From Aquarana catesbeiana (Eukaryota; Chordata; Amphibia; Anura; Ranidae), in contig NC_133327.1 in assembly GCF_042186555.1 (NCBI RefSeq), forward strand, positions 101,267,853 through 101,331,852: a DNA stretch of 64,000 nt, in the 5' to 3' direction. Both the position numbers and the translations under genes were made by a program. Of this stretch, positions 1 to 10,000 are shown in pieces. The notes beneath the pieces were generated by a model. The model made no database searches. It saw only the letters and a program-made list of their open reading frames with translations, and was not told where the DNA came from. Each line of letters opens with the position of its first letter. The first letter of the stretch is position 1.

Positions 1-404
1 ATTATCCCTGCAACTCTGCTTACTTCTGCTTCCTGTACCGAACCCGGCTTGAACTTCTGACCACGGCTCTGTCTTCCGATCTTGTACCTCTCTGCAAGCC
101 CATTGCCAACCTCCGCTAGCCCCTGACTACGAACCTGCCTATCGATTGTGTACCTTCCTGCCAGCACGTTGCCGACTCCTGCTTGTTCCGACCTTGCAAG
201 TTCTCCTGTTGGACTTTCCTGAACCAATCCAGGATCAACATCTCACCAGCACCTCTAAGGCTCCGGTGTTCCTGATCCTGCTAACAGGCACCTGCACCCT
301 TCCGTTGCCCTAGCAGCCCTGTTTCCACCTCCAGGGGTGCTAGGACCGGAACCGTGCAAGAGTCCACCCTCGTCATTTCAGACTCCACAGTAAGGTACAT
401 GACA
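1..404 (+). mobile_element. 3' part of an LTR (Ty3/gypsy-like), cut by the window edge
   Basis: The C/T-rich sequence ends with CGTCATTTCAGACTCC and GGTACATGACA, closely resembling the end of the chromovirus LTR at 7032 (CTTCAGACTCCGATC, GGTACGTGACA). It is a related but diverged LTR, either solo or part of an element extending left. The sequence after 404 shows no gag. Confidence 0.65.
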
Positions 405-1357
405 TGGTGTCTCCCCCTGGTTCTAGAAGTTTGGAGAAATTTCTAGAAGTTAGTGGGCGGAGGCTAGGAGGGTTGATCTGCATACCTGGCCGAACCCCAG
501 GCAGTGGGCCTGGCAGGGTGGCTGAGCCAGCTCTTAAATATGGATGAGTCATGCCAGTAGAGGAGTTGGGTGAGAGATGGAGTGTGGAGGAGGCTGCCGG
601 TGGCCTAAGAGAGGTCTAATAGATCTAGGGGAGACCCTAGAGCTCCAGGCTGGGCTCAGGCTGGTTCAGGGGGATCCATTTAGCAGAGCAGTTTGACATG
701 GAATCTTGCCTGGGAGGCAGTGAGAGCAAGGAGGACAGTGTACAGAGTACACCCAGGGACCAGCACACCCTGGGACATTCAAGGAGAGGACTGCCACATG
801 TAGCAAGTTTTCTAAAAGGACAGTGCTGTGCTTAACCCTTTGATTAGTTTGCCCTGGGAGATCTTTAGGGCAGCCAGGAGGGCTGGTAGTGCCTGCAAGC
901 AGTTCAGCTGGGAGCAGTTCTACACAAGGAGAGCATACACTCCTGCATGAAGTTTGCCTCAAGTTTTTGTGCTATTTTTAAAAGGGGCAGGGAGCTCCTA
1001 GTCAAAGCCAAGGGAATGACTTCTTGAGTCTGGAAGCAAGCGGAGAATGCATGTTGCTTGGGTGTGCAGGAGTAGGAGAGCCATTTACCAGCTGCCCCTG
1101 CGGGGGTAGTGTCACATAATAAATGTTTGCATTTGATTTTAATACTGCTTTAAGGAGTTGAAAAGTTACAAATGAAATACATATACCTGTATATGTATAT
1201 TTCCCAACTACACTTTTCTTCTGCTATGAATTTCTTGTTTGTCACAGTGTAGAAAAACAGTGTCATGTGACTGATGCCTAGCTATGAGATCACCATTGAT
1301 CAATGTCAGCATCATGCAGTACTGTCATACCAGAGCTGTACTAGTATAATAACCAAA
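405..1357. other. Non-coding stretch, no gene seen
   Basis: The reading frames are short and unrecognised. A TATA-like CTTAAATATG near 534 and an AATAAA near 1119 hint at a further LTR or retroelement fragment, but no termini or TSD could be fixed. Confidence 0.4.
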
Positions 1358-1365
1358 GTGCCAAA

Positions 1366-3961
1366 CAGGGCCGGATTTGCCATAAGGCCACCGAGGCCAG
1401 GTCTCGGGGCGGCAGTGGTGCAGGGGCGGCGCCGCTCCTGCGGCGACTTCGCGGCCGCCCCCCCCCCTTTCGGGCTGCTCGTTAAAGTTGATTAAGGGCA
1501 CCGGTGCCCTTAGAAAAGATGGCCGCGAGCCGCCCACTACTGCGCATGCGCAGTTCTGAAGCGGCCGCGCTCGGGAAAACTCGTATGCGCCCGGCCAGGC
1601 GGCGCATGCGCAGTAGCGTGATTTCGCCGCCCGGCGCCATTTTTGAAAAAGATTAAGAAGTAATGTCAGCGGTGCGGCAGCGGGGGGAGAGAGATGACAT
1701 CTCTCATTGCCAGCACCGCTGTTCCGCCCTCCTTCATCTGGTGGCAGACAGGCAGCATGGCAAGTGACATCAACATCTGGTGGCAGCGTGGCAAGTGACA
1801 TCAACATCTGGTGGCAGTGTGGCAAGTGACATCAACATCTGGTGGCAGCGTGGCAAGTGACGTCTCCATCTGGTGGCAGCATGGCAAGTGACATCCCCAT
1901 CTGGTGGCAGCGTGGCAAGTGACATCAACATCTGGTGGCAGTGTGGCAAGTGACGTCTCCATCTGGTGGCAGTGTGGCAAGTGACATCAACATCTGGTGG
2001 CAGCGTGGCAAGTGACGTCTCCATCTGGTGGCAGCGTGGCAAGTGACGTCTCCATCTGGTGGCAGCGTGGCAAGTGACATCCTCATCTGGTGGCAGCGTG
2101 GCAAGTGACATCTCCATCTGGTGGCAGTGTGGCAAGTGACGTCTCCATCTGGTGGCAGCGTGGCAAGTGACATCCCCATCTGGTGGCAGCGTGGCAAGTG
2201 ACATCCCCATCTGGTGGCAGCATGGCAAATGACATCCCCATCTGGTGGCAGCCAGGCAGTGTGGCAAGTGACATCTCCATCTGGTGGCAGCGTGGCAAGT
2301 GACATCTCCATCTGGTGGCAGCCAGGCAGTGTGTCAAGTGACATCTCCATCTGGTGGCAGCATGGCAAGTGACATCCTCATCTGGTGGCAGGCAGAGTGG
2401 CAAGTGACATCTCCATCTGGTGGCAGCCAGGCAGTGTGGCAAGTGACATCTCCATCTGGTGGCAGCATGGCAAGTGACATCCCCATCTGGTGGCAGGCAG
2501 AGTGGCAAGTGACATCTCCATCTGGTGGCAGCGTGGCAAGTGACATCCCCATCTGGTGGCAGTGTGGCAAGTGACATCAACATCTGGTGGCAGCGTGGCA
2601 AGTGACGTCTCCATCTGGTGGCAGCATGGCAAGTGACATCCCCATCTGGTGGCAGCGTGGCAAGTGACATCAACATCTGGTGGCAGTGTGGCAAGTGACG
2701 TCTCCATCTGGTGGCAGTGTGGCAAGTGACATCAACATCTGGTGGCAGCGTGGCAAGTGACATCTCCATCTGGTGGCAGCGTGGCAAGTGACGTCTCCAT
2801 CTGGTGGCAGCGTGGCAAGTGACATCCTCATCTGGTGGCAGCGTGGCAAGTGACATCTCCATCTGGTGGCAGTGTGGCAAGTGACGTCTCCATCTGGTGG
2901 CAGCGTGGCAAGTGACATCCCCATCTGGTGGCAGCGTGGCAAGTGACATCCCCATCTGGTGGCAGCATGGCAAATGACATCCCCATCTGGTGGCAGCCAG
3001 GCAGTGTGGCAAGTGACATCTCCATCTGGTGGCAGCGTGGCAAGTGACATCTCCATCTGGTGGCAGCCAGGCAGTGTGTCAAGTGACATCTCCATCTGGT
3101 GGCAGCATGGCAAGTGACATCCTCATCTGGTGGCAGGCAGAGTGGCAAGTGACATCTCCATCTGGTGGCAGCCAGGCAGTGTGGCAAGTGACATCTCCAT
3201 CTGGTGGCAGCATGGCAAGTGACATCCCCATCTGGTGGCAGGCAGAGTGGCAAGTGACATCTCCATCTGGTGGCAGCGTGGCAAGTGACATCCCCATCTG
3301 GTGGCAGCGTGGCAAGTGACATCCCCATCTGGTGGCAGCCAGGCAGTCTGGCAGGTGACATCTCCATCTGGTGGCAGCGTGGCAAGTGACATCTCCATCT
3401 GGTGGCAGCGTGGCAAGTGACATCCCCATCTGGTGGCAGGCAGCGTGGCAAGTGACATCTCCATCTGGTGGCAGCCAGGCAGTGTGGCAAGTGACATCCC
3501 CATGTGGTGGCAGCATGGCAAGTGACATCTCCATCTGGTGGCAGGCATAGTGTCAAGTGACAAGCGATGGTGGCAAGTGACACTCTCAGGACTCCCAATG
3601 ATTCTGCATTATGGTGAGTTGAACTATTTCATTTTACATTACAATGTAATGATAGAAATAATGTGCTTCAATCATCCTGACACCATACCAACCATGGTGC
3701 CGGGGATGATTGAGGCACTAACACCAGCAATTGCCCTGAAAAATTGCCCGCGAAAAATTGTTACCCCGCGCGCTTACCCTGAAGTACAATTAAAGCCAGT
3801 TGTTTTCAGTGTTCTCGTGTATGGAGATATGTTTTTAATTGATCTATTGTAGCAGTCATCGATAAAGGACGAGAAGGGTATGTGTGTGTGTGTGTGTGGG
3901 GGGGGGGGGCGGCATTGAAGGACCCGGCCTTGGGGCGGCAAAGGGAGTAAATCCGGGCCTG
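1366..3961. mobile_element. hAT-type non-autonomous element carrying a minisatellite
   Basis: The 2596-bp element is bounded by an exact 8-bp TSD, GTGCCAAA (1358-1365 and 3962-3969). Termini begin CAGGGCCGGATTT and end, read inward, CAGGCCCGGATTTACTCC. An 8-bp TSD with CA-starting ends is the hAT signature. No transposase is present. The interior is a 31-bp tandem array. The 3' flank of the array (about 3565-3740) is closely related to 20445-20600 in another hAT element. Confidence 0.85.
1728..3560. repeat. 31-bp minisatellite with a 745-bp higher-order repeat
   Basis: About 58 units of roughly 31 bp, consensus GTGGCAAGTGACATCTCCAT plus CTGGTGGCAGC, with variants such as CATCAACATC or CGTCTCC and an occasional extra GGCAG. 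The pattern of variants at 1925-2368 repeats at 2670-3113, a 745-bp offset, showing a large internal duplication. Long ORFs on both strands are artefacts of 31 not being a multiple of three. Confidence 0.93.
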
Positions 3962-4290
3962 GTGCCAAAGCCATGACTGTAGCAGCTTTGCTGTGCTGGA
4001 AGGGTACCATGTTCCTAATAAGATACAGTGGTACAAGAACTGTGACCATTCTATGTTGTTAGAGTCAGAGGGAGGTCATATTGGCAAAGAGATGCCATTA
4101 TTGGTCCCATGTTACTATGTGGACATCATATTTCCAGATACATTGTGCCATCTTACTGAGTTCTATCATGTTGCTATAGGTGAGCTGTGACACTAGGGGC
4201 ACCATGCTGCCAGGGCTTAAAATGAACCTGGATCTCTAAAAACAGTTGCATTGCCTTGTAATGCTCTCATTTTGCAATTCTGAAGATTTC

Positions 4291-4442
4291 CTTGTCAAAA
4301 GAAGTTTATTGAGTATACAATGTTATAAAGATACATAAAGATACATAAAGTAAGTTTACAAGGATCTATAAAGTAAGCTCATTGTTTTACAGTAGGGTTT
4401 ATATAGGTAAATATCGTGAAATTTCAAATATTAAACATTGGG
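4291..4442 (-). mobile_element. Short 5'-truncated LINE (retroposed) insertion
   Basis: The 152-bp insert is flanked by a 19-bp direct repeat, TTGCAATTCTGAAGATTTC (4272-4290 and 4443-4461). On the minus strand it ends CAATAAACTTCTTTTGAC, like a LINE 3' end. A long TSD and a 3'-end fragment are typical of target-primed reverse transcription. Confidence 0.65.
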
Positions 4443-4526
4443 TTGCAATTCTGAAGATTTCAATCACTGTACTTTTAGGTACAGTAATCTGTCATCCATG
4501 GATTCAATTGTTTCGTTTTTTATTAC

Positions 4527-4625
4527 AGGTTTTTATATAATGCCAACAATTTAAACAGCGCTTTACATACTTTACATGTACATCAGTCGCTGCTCTCAAT
4601 GAGTTTACAATCTAAGGTAAAACCA
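4527..4625. repeat. Dispersed repeat copy (shared with 24880, 43397 and 63405)
   Basis: A diverged copy of a block with the features TTATATA-GCGCCAACA, CAGCGCTTTACA and GAGCTTACAATCTAAGG. The same block recurs at about 24884-25025 and 43397-43590 and in rearranged form at 63405-63600. The family is not identified. Confidence 0.6.
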
Positions 4626-4779
4626 GTAATTAGGTCACTAATATGTAAGAATTAAAAGCCACCCAACTGCCATGACAAAGTGCCTGATGTAGTGAGAGGT
4701 GGGATTACCAGGCTGTGCCCATCAGTAGAACTTCTTTTATGCCTCTCATCCATCATGCCATGACTGACAACCCAGTTAA

Positions 4780-5000
4780 CCGCTTCGGCTCCGGAAGGTT
4801 TACACCCCTTCATGACCAGGCCATTTTTTGCGTTATGGCCCTGTGTTATTTAATTGACAATTGCGCTGTCGTGCAATGCTGTACCCAAATAAAATTGATG
4901 TCCTTTTTTTTCCCACAAATAGAGCTTTTTTTGGTGGTATTTGATAACCTCTGTGTTTTTTATTTTTTGTGCTATACACAATAAAAGAGCAACAATTTTG

Positions 5001-5091
<91 letters not shown>

Positions 5092-5178
5092 CATTCTGCT
5101 ATAAAACATGTCAAATAAAAAAATGTAAAAAATCTAATTTCTTGTGCTATACACAATAAAAGAGCAACAATTTTGAAA

Positions 5179-5246
<68 letters not shown>

Positions 5247-5954
5247 TTACATTCTGCTATAAAACATGTCAAATAAAAAAAATGTAAAAAATCTAATTTC
5301 TTCATCAGTTTAGGCCAAAATGTATTCTGCTACATGTTTTTGGTAAAAAAAAATCCCAATAAGTGTATATTGATTTGTTTGGGCAAAAGTTACAGCATCT
5401 ACAAACTATGGGATATTTTTATGGAATTTTGTTTTTTACTAGTAATGGCGGCGATCAGCGACTTATAGCAGGACTGCGATATTGCGACAGACAAATCTGA
5501 CCCTAAGTAACACACTTGTAGACCAGTGATACCAATACAGTGATCAGTGCTAAAAAATTTGCACTGTCACTCTACTAATGACATTGGCAGGGAAGGGGTT
5601 AACATCAGGGGGGATTAAAGGGTTAAATGTGTTCCTAGGGAGTGCTTGCTAACTGTGTGGGGGATGCTTTAACTGTGGGAAGACTGTGGTGTTCCTGCTT
5701 AGCAGAAACACAGGATCTCTGTCTTCCCTACTAACAAAACGGTGATCTGCCTTTGTCGGGAATGATCGTCAGGTCTCGGCGGACACCGGGACAGCTGATT
5801 GGCTCCCGCTGTCTCCAATTACAGTGGGAGAGAGTCACTGGCGTTGCCCATGCACGCCACAGACCCGGAAGTGCAGAATCACCTACCTGTACGTGATTTT
5901 GCGCAGAAGAGCCGCCACCCCGCAGTAAATGTAGGTGGGGCGGTCGGCAAGAAG
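4780..5954. mobile_element. piggyBac-type non-autonomous element
   Basis: 1175 bp flanked by TTAA (4776-4779 and 5955-5958), with ends CCGCTTCGGC and GGCAAGAAG. It shares the internal block around AATAGAGCTTT-TTTGGTGGTATTTGAT with the elements at 36638-42890, 55691-57066 and 58806. No coding capacity. Two AT microsatellites lie inside. Confidence 0.75.
5000..5300. repeat. Duplicated unit with A-tract and (AT)n microsatellites
   Basis: A unit of about 170 bp (ACACAATAAAAGAGCAACAA, an A tract, (AT)n, then ATTCTGCTATAAAACATGTC) is present twice in tandem. AT tracts run at about 5031-5088 and 5187-5241. Confidence 0.85.
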
Positions 5955-6359
5955 TTAAGCAAACACAAGCACAAACAGGGTGCTGGATTCAGATTTTCTA
6001 AGAGTCACTAAAATTGTCACTGGGCACACTGGCTCTCCACGAAATGGAAACCATCATCAGGAACAAGGAAAGGACCCCGAGTTGAAAATCCACATACATA
6101 CAATCCAATGAGAGAGTCAAACAGATGTCCACAAGTTCAAGGTAATTTAATGATAAAACTGATAAATTTGACACCAAATTTCAAGAGAGGGTACAAAAAT
6201 GGCAGACTCTACCTCTTATAGGGCGTACACACGGTCGGACTTTGTTCGGACATTCCGACAACAAAATCCTAGGATTTTTTCCGACGGATGTTGGCTCAAA
6301 TTTGTTTTGCCTACACACGGTCGCACAAAGTTGTCGGAATTTCCGATCGACAACCACGC

Positions 6360-7032
6360 TGTAAGAGAACTGTTACGTCCCGGGTTCACTCGCGGGTACA
6401 CTCGTTCGTAAAGGACTCTTTACGCACGCATGCGTTCGGGAAGGTCGCTTCGGATCGCAGACGTGCCAATGCGCGTGCGCAAAGGAATGGGCGCACCCGC
6501 GGGAGCGCGTCCGCGCGGCCCTTTGGCGCCAGACGGCCTATTTAAAGGACACACTGACTGTGACAGGTGCTGACTGATCTTCAGCTGTTCCTGTATCTGT
6601 ATCCTGTGTTACCTGCCTGCTTGATATCTGTTGCTGAACCTTGGCTCCCCTGACCTTGTCTCTGGACTCTCCCATATCCTGATTCACTGGTTCCTGACTT
6701 CGGCTTCCTACGTTGACTCTGCTTCTGCCTGATGATTTGGTACCTTGCTGTCCGCCTGCTTCCGAACCCGGCTATTCCTGTGACTCCGTTCCTGTCTCCT
6801 GTTTGGCTCCAAGCTGCCTGTCAAGTTCCTGCATCTCGGCTCCTGCGATCTGCTGCGACTTCCTGCCTACCTAAAGTCGCATCATCTGCCTCAAGATTCC
6901 TGGGTTACTTCTACAGGCACTCGTGTTCCTCCTTTCCTTGGGGTCCCTCTGTTCCCACTCTCAGCGGGACCCGGGTTGGAGATACAAGGGAGGCCGACCT
7001 CGTCACTTCAGACTCCGATCAGGTACGTGACA
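6360..7032 (+). repeat. Chromovirus 5' LTR
   Basis: 673 bp. TATTTAAA at 6539-6546 is a likely TATA box, which would place transcription start near 6569. No difference from the 3' LTR was noticed on reading. Confidence 0.95.
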
Positions 7033-7034
7033 GT

Positions 7035-7044
7035 ATCAGTCAGC
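7035..7044 (+). promoter_or_regulatory. Putative self-priming primer-binding site
   Basis: ATCAGTCAGC, two bases after the 5' LTR, is the exact complement of GCTGACTGAT at 6569-6578, the predicted 5' end of the element's RNA. No TGG-type tRNA primer site is present. The Tf1/sushi group is known for priming reverse transcription with the 5' end of its own RNA. Confidence 0.7.
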
Positions 7045-7049
7045 CAGCA

Positions 7050-10000
7050 ATGGAGTCTGAAAGGGAGGCCTCACCTGTTATGGACATTTGCCGGGCAATT
7101 TCTGCACTAGCCCATACCGTACGAAATCTCCAAGAAGACTTGGGCCAGATGCAAGATCGTCTACCGAATCTGCTTGGTGTCTCATCTGCAGCTACTCTCC
7201 TTGCACTTGTAAATACGTCTGTACAGACTGACTTCTGCCTGCTCAACGAAACCTCTCTGCCTCCTGAACCTAGAGTACCTTTGCCAGAGCATTTTTCAGG
7301 GGATCGCAAATTGTTTCGCACTTTTCAAAATGCCTGTGAACTTTATTTTTCCTTGTTACCACGAACCTTCTCATCCGAGCATATTAAAGTGGGATTTATC
7401 ATTACACTCCTACGAAATGAACCACTCTCCTGGGCTCATCATCTTAGAGAACACCATGATCCGGCCTTGTCTACCGCTGACTCCTTCTTTTCAGCCATGT
7501 CCCAGCTGTATGCTGACCCTTTCCTCCAACAGACTGCTGAATTTACACTGGGAAAACTCCAACAAGGCTTGAGATCCGTGGAGGACTATGTAACAGATTT
7601 CCGTGTCTGGAGTTTAGATACGCAGTGGAATAAAGCCGCTTTACATCATCAATTTCGTCTTGGACTCTCTGACCAATTAAAAGACGAACTTGCCCGAACA
7701 GGAGTGCCCTCATCCCTGGAAGATCTGATCCATCTTGTTATCCAAATTGACCGTCGATTGCGTGAAAGGCAATCTGAGAAAGCTAGTACCAAGCCAGCGT
7801 CTCTCTCAAGAAGTTTTGCTCCTGTCTCCACAATCACGTCCAGATTACCTAAGGGTCACTCCAAGAATAAGGAGCCTCCTGAGCTTCCCCGCAGAAGCTT
7901 TTCAAGACCACCACTATCTTCCTCTGAACGCCTCCGGCGAGTACGTGACGGACTATGTTTTTACTGCGGAGGAGCGGGCCATTTCATCCAAGCTTGCCCC
8001 ATAAGACCTGCCAAGCCCACTTCTACGCCCCCTTACATGTTGCATCTTCCTGGGAGGGATCTGCTACACCTCCCTCTTTCGCTCCAGTTTCATTTGCCAG
8101 GGAGGACTATTTCTGTAACCGCAATTATAGACTCTGGAGCTTGCAGTTGTTTTGTGGACTCAGCCTTTGTCTCCTTACATCAACTTCCTGTATGTACCAA
8201 GAGGCAGGAATTTACTGTGCATCTGGCAGATGGCTCTGGTCTCAAGTCTGGGCCTGTTACACAAGAGACTGTACCCATTCTTTGCCAAGTCTCTTCGGAA
8301 CATCAGGAGCTGCTCCGTTTGGACGTCATAACGTCCCCCATGTTTCCTGTTATCCTGGGGCTACCCTGGTTAAGGGCCCATAACCCTCATATTGACTGGC
8401 TTACCGGAGATATCTCATTTTCCTCTAATTATTGTCAGAAACATTGTTACCCAAAAAAGTTTGTTAATCCTGCTCCTCTCCTCAGCATCCACTCGGACCC
8501 TGAAACCCTGGAATTAGTACCCACAGTCTATCATGAATTCTTGGACGTATTTAATAAAAAGAGTGCAGAGAGCTTACCTCCCCACCGGACTTACGATTGT
8601 CCCATTGAACTCCTACCAGGGGCGGAAATTCCCTTCGGCCGAATTTACCCTCTCTCGGAACCTGAACTAGAGGCCTTACGCAAATACATTGATGAAAGCC
8701 TAGAAAAAGGGTTTATTCGAGCCTCTTCCTCCCCAGCAGGAGCTGGTATCTTTTTTGTGGAGAAAAAAGATCACTCCCTGAGGCCCTGTATTGACTATCG
8801 TGATCTTAATAAAATAACTATCAAGAACCGGTACCCACTTCCCTTAATTCCCGAGTTATTTCAGAGACTGCGTGGAGCACGAGTTTTTTCCAAGCTAGAT
8901 CTAAGAGGTGCCTACAATTTGGTGCGAATCCGAAAGGGGGATGAATGGAAGACTGCCTTCAGGTCACGCTTTGGGCATTTTGAATACCTAGTTATGCCCT
9001 TCGGTCTCTGCAACGCCCCAGCCACCTTTCAGCATCTGGTAAATGATGTTTTTCGGGACTTTCTTGACCTGTTTCTCATTGTCTATCTCGATGATATTCT
9101 TATCTTCTCTGACTCAATCGAGATCCACCGTACCCATGTGAAAAAAGTTTTGAGTAAACTTCGTGAACATCATCTCTATGTCAAGGCTGAAAAATGCGAC
9201 TTTGAAAAACATACAATTCAATTCCTGGGACTTGTCATCTCCGCTGATGGGATCTCCATGGATCCCCAGAAAGTCGCTGCTGTTTTGGATTGGCCAGCTC
9301 CTACAGATCGAAAGGCGGTACAAAGGTTTGTGGGATTCGCTAATTTCTACAGGAAATTTATTAAGAACTTTTCTGGTATTATTTCTGCTATCACCCTTTT
9401 GACCAAACAGCATGTTCCCTTCCGGTGGAGTACTGAAGCACAAACATCTTTTGAGCAGTTGAAAGCCTTGTTCACCTCAGCTCCCATCTTAAAGCATCCT
9501 GACCCTTCCTTGCCCTATATTCTGGAGGTGGACGCCTCTGAAATCGCAGTGGGAGCCATATTGTCGCAGCGACAGGGCCCCAAGTCCTTACTCCATCCTG
9601 TGGCATTCTTCTCCAAGAAATTGAATCCCTCTGAGAAGAATTATGATGTAGGGGACCGGGAACTGTTGGCCATTAAAGCTGCCCTCGAGGAATGGCGCTA
9701 TCTGTTAGAAGGAGCCTTGCACCCTATACTCATTTTCACTGACCATAAGAATCTTGAGTATTTGAGAACAGCTAAACGACTCAGACCTCGGCAGGCAAGA
9801 TGGGCATTGTTCTTTTCCCGTTTCACATTCCACATAACCTTCCGCCCTGGTTCTAAGAATGGGAAACCAGACGCGCTGTCACGCATGTTCCATGACCCTG
9901 TTCATCCTTCCGAAGCAGACACCATTTTACCTGCCAAGAACTTTCTTCTTCTCCAAACCAATCTGACTTCCCAAATAAGAGCTGAGCTGTTGGAGCATCC

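Noticed and set aside
405..425. TGG directly after the LTR end as a tRNA primer-binding site
   Set aside because: No good tRNA complement is evident and no gag follows, so the LTR is treated as solo or a 3' copy.
1728..3560. CRISPR-like array
   Set aside because: Units are contiguous without unique spacers, and the context is a vertebrate transposon.
1728..3598. Long ORFs on both strands (up to 309 codons) with regular Cys/His patterns
   Set aside because: They are the 31-bp minisatellite read through three frames; the Cys/His spacing is a by-product of the repeat.
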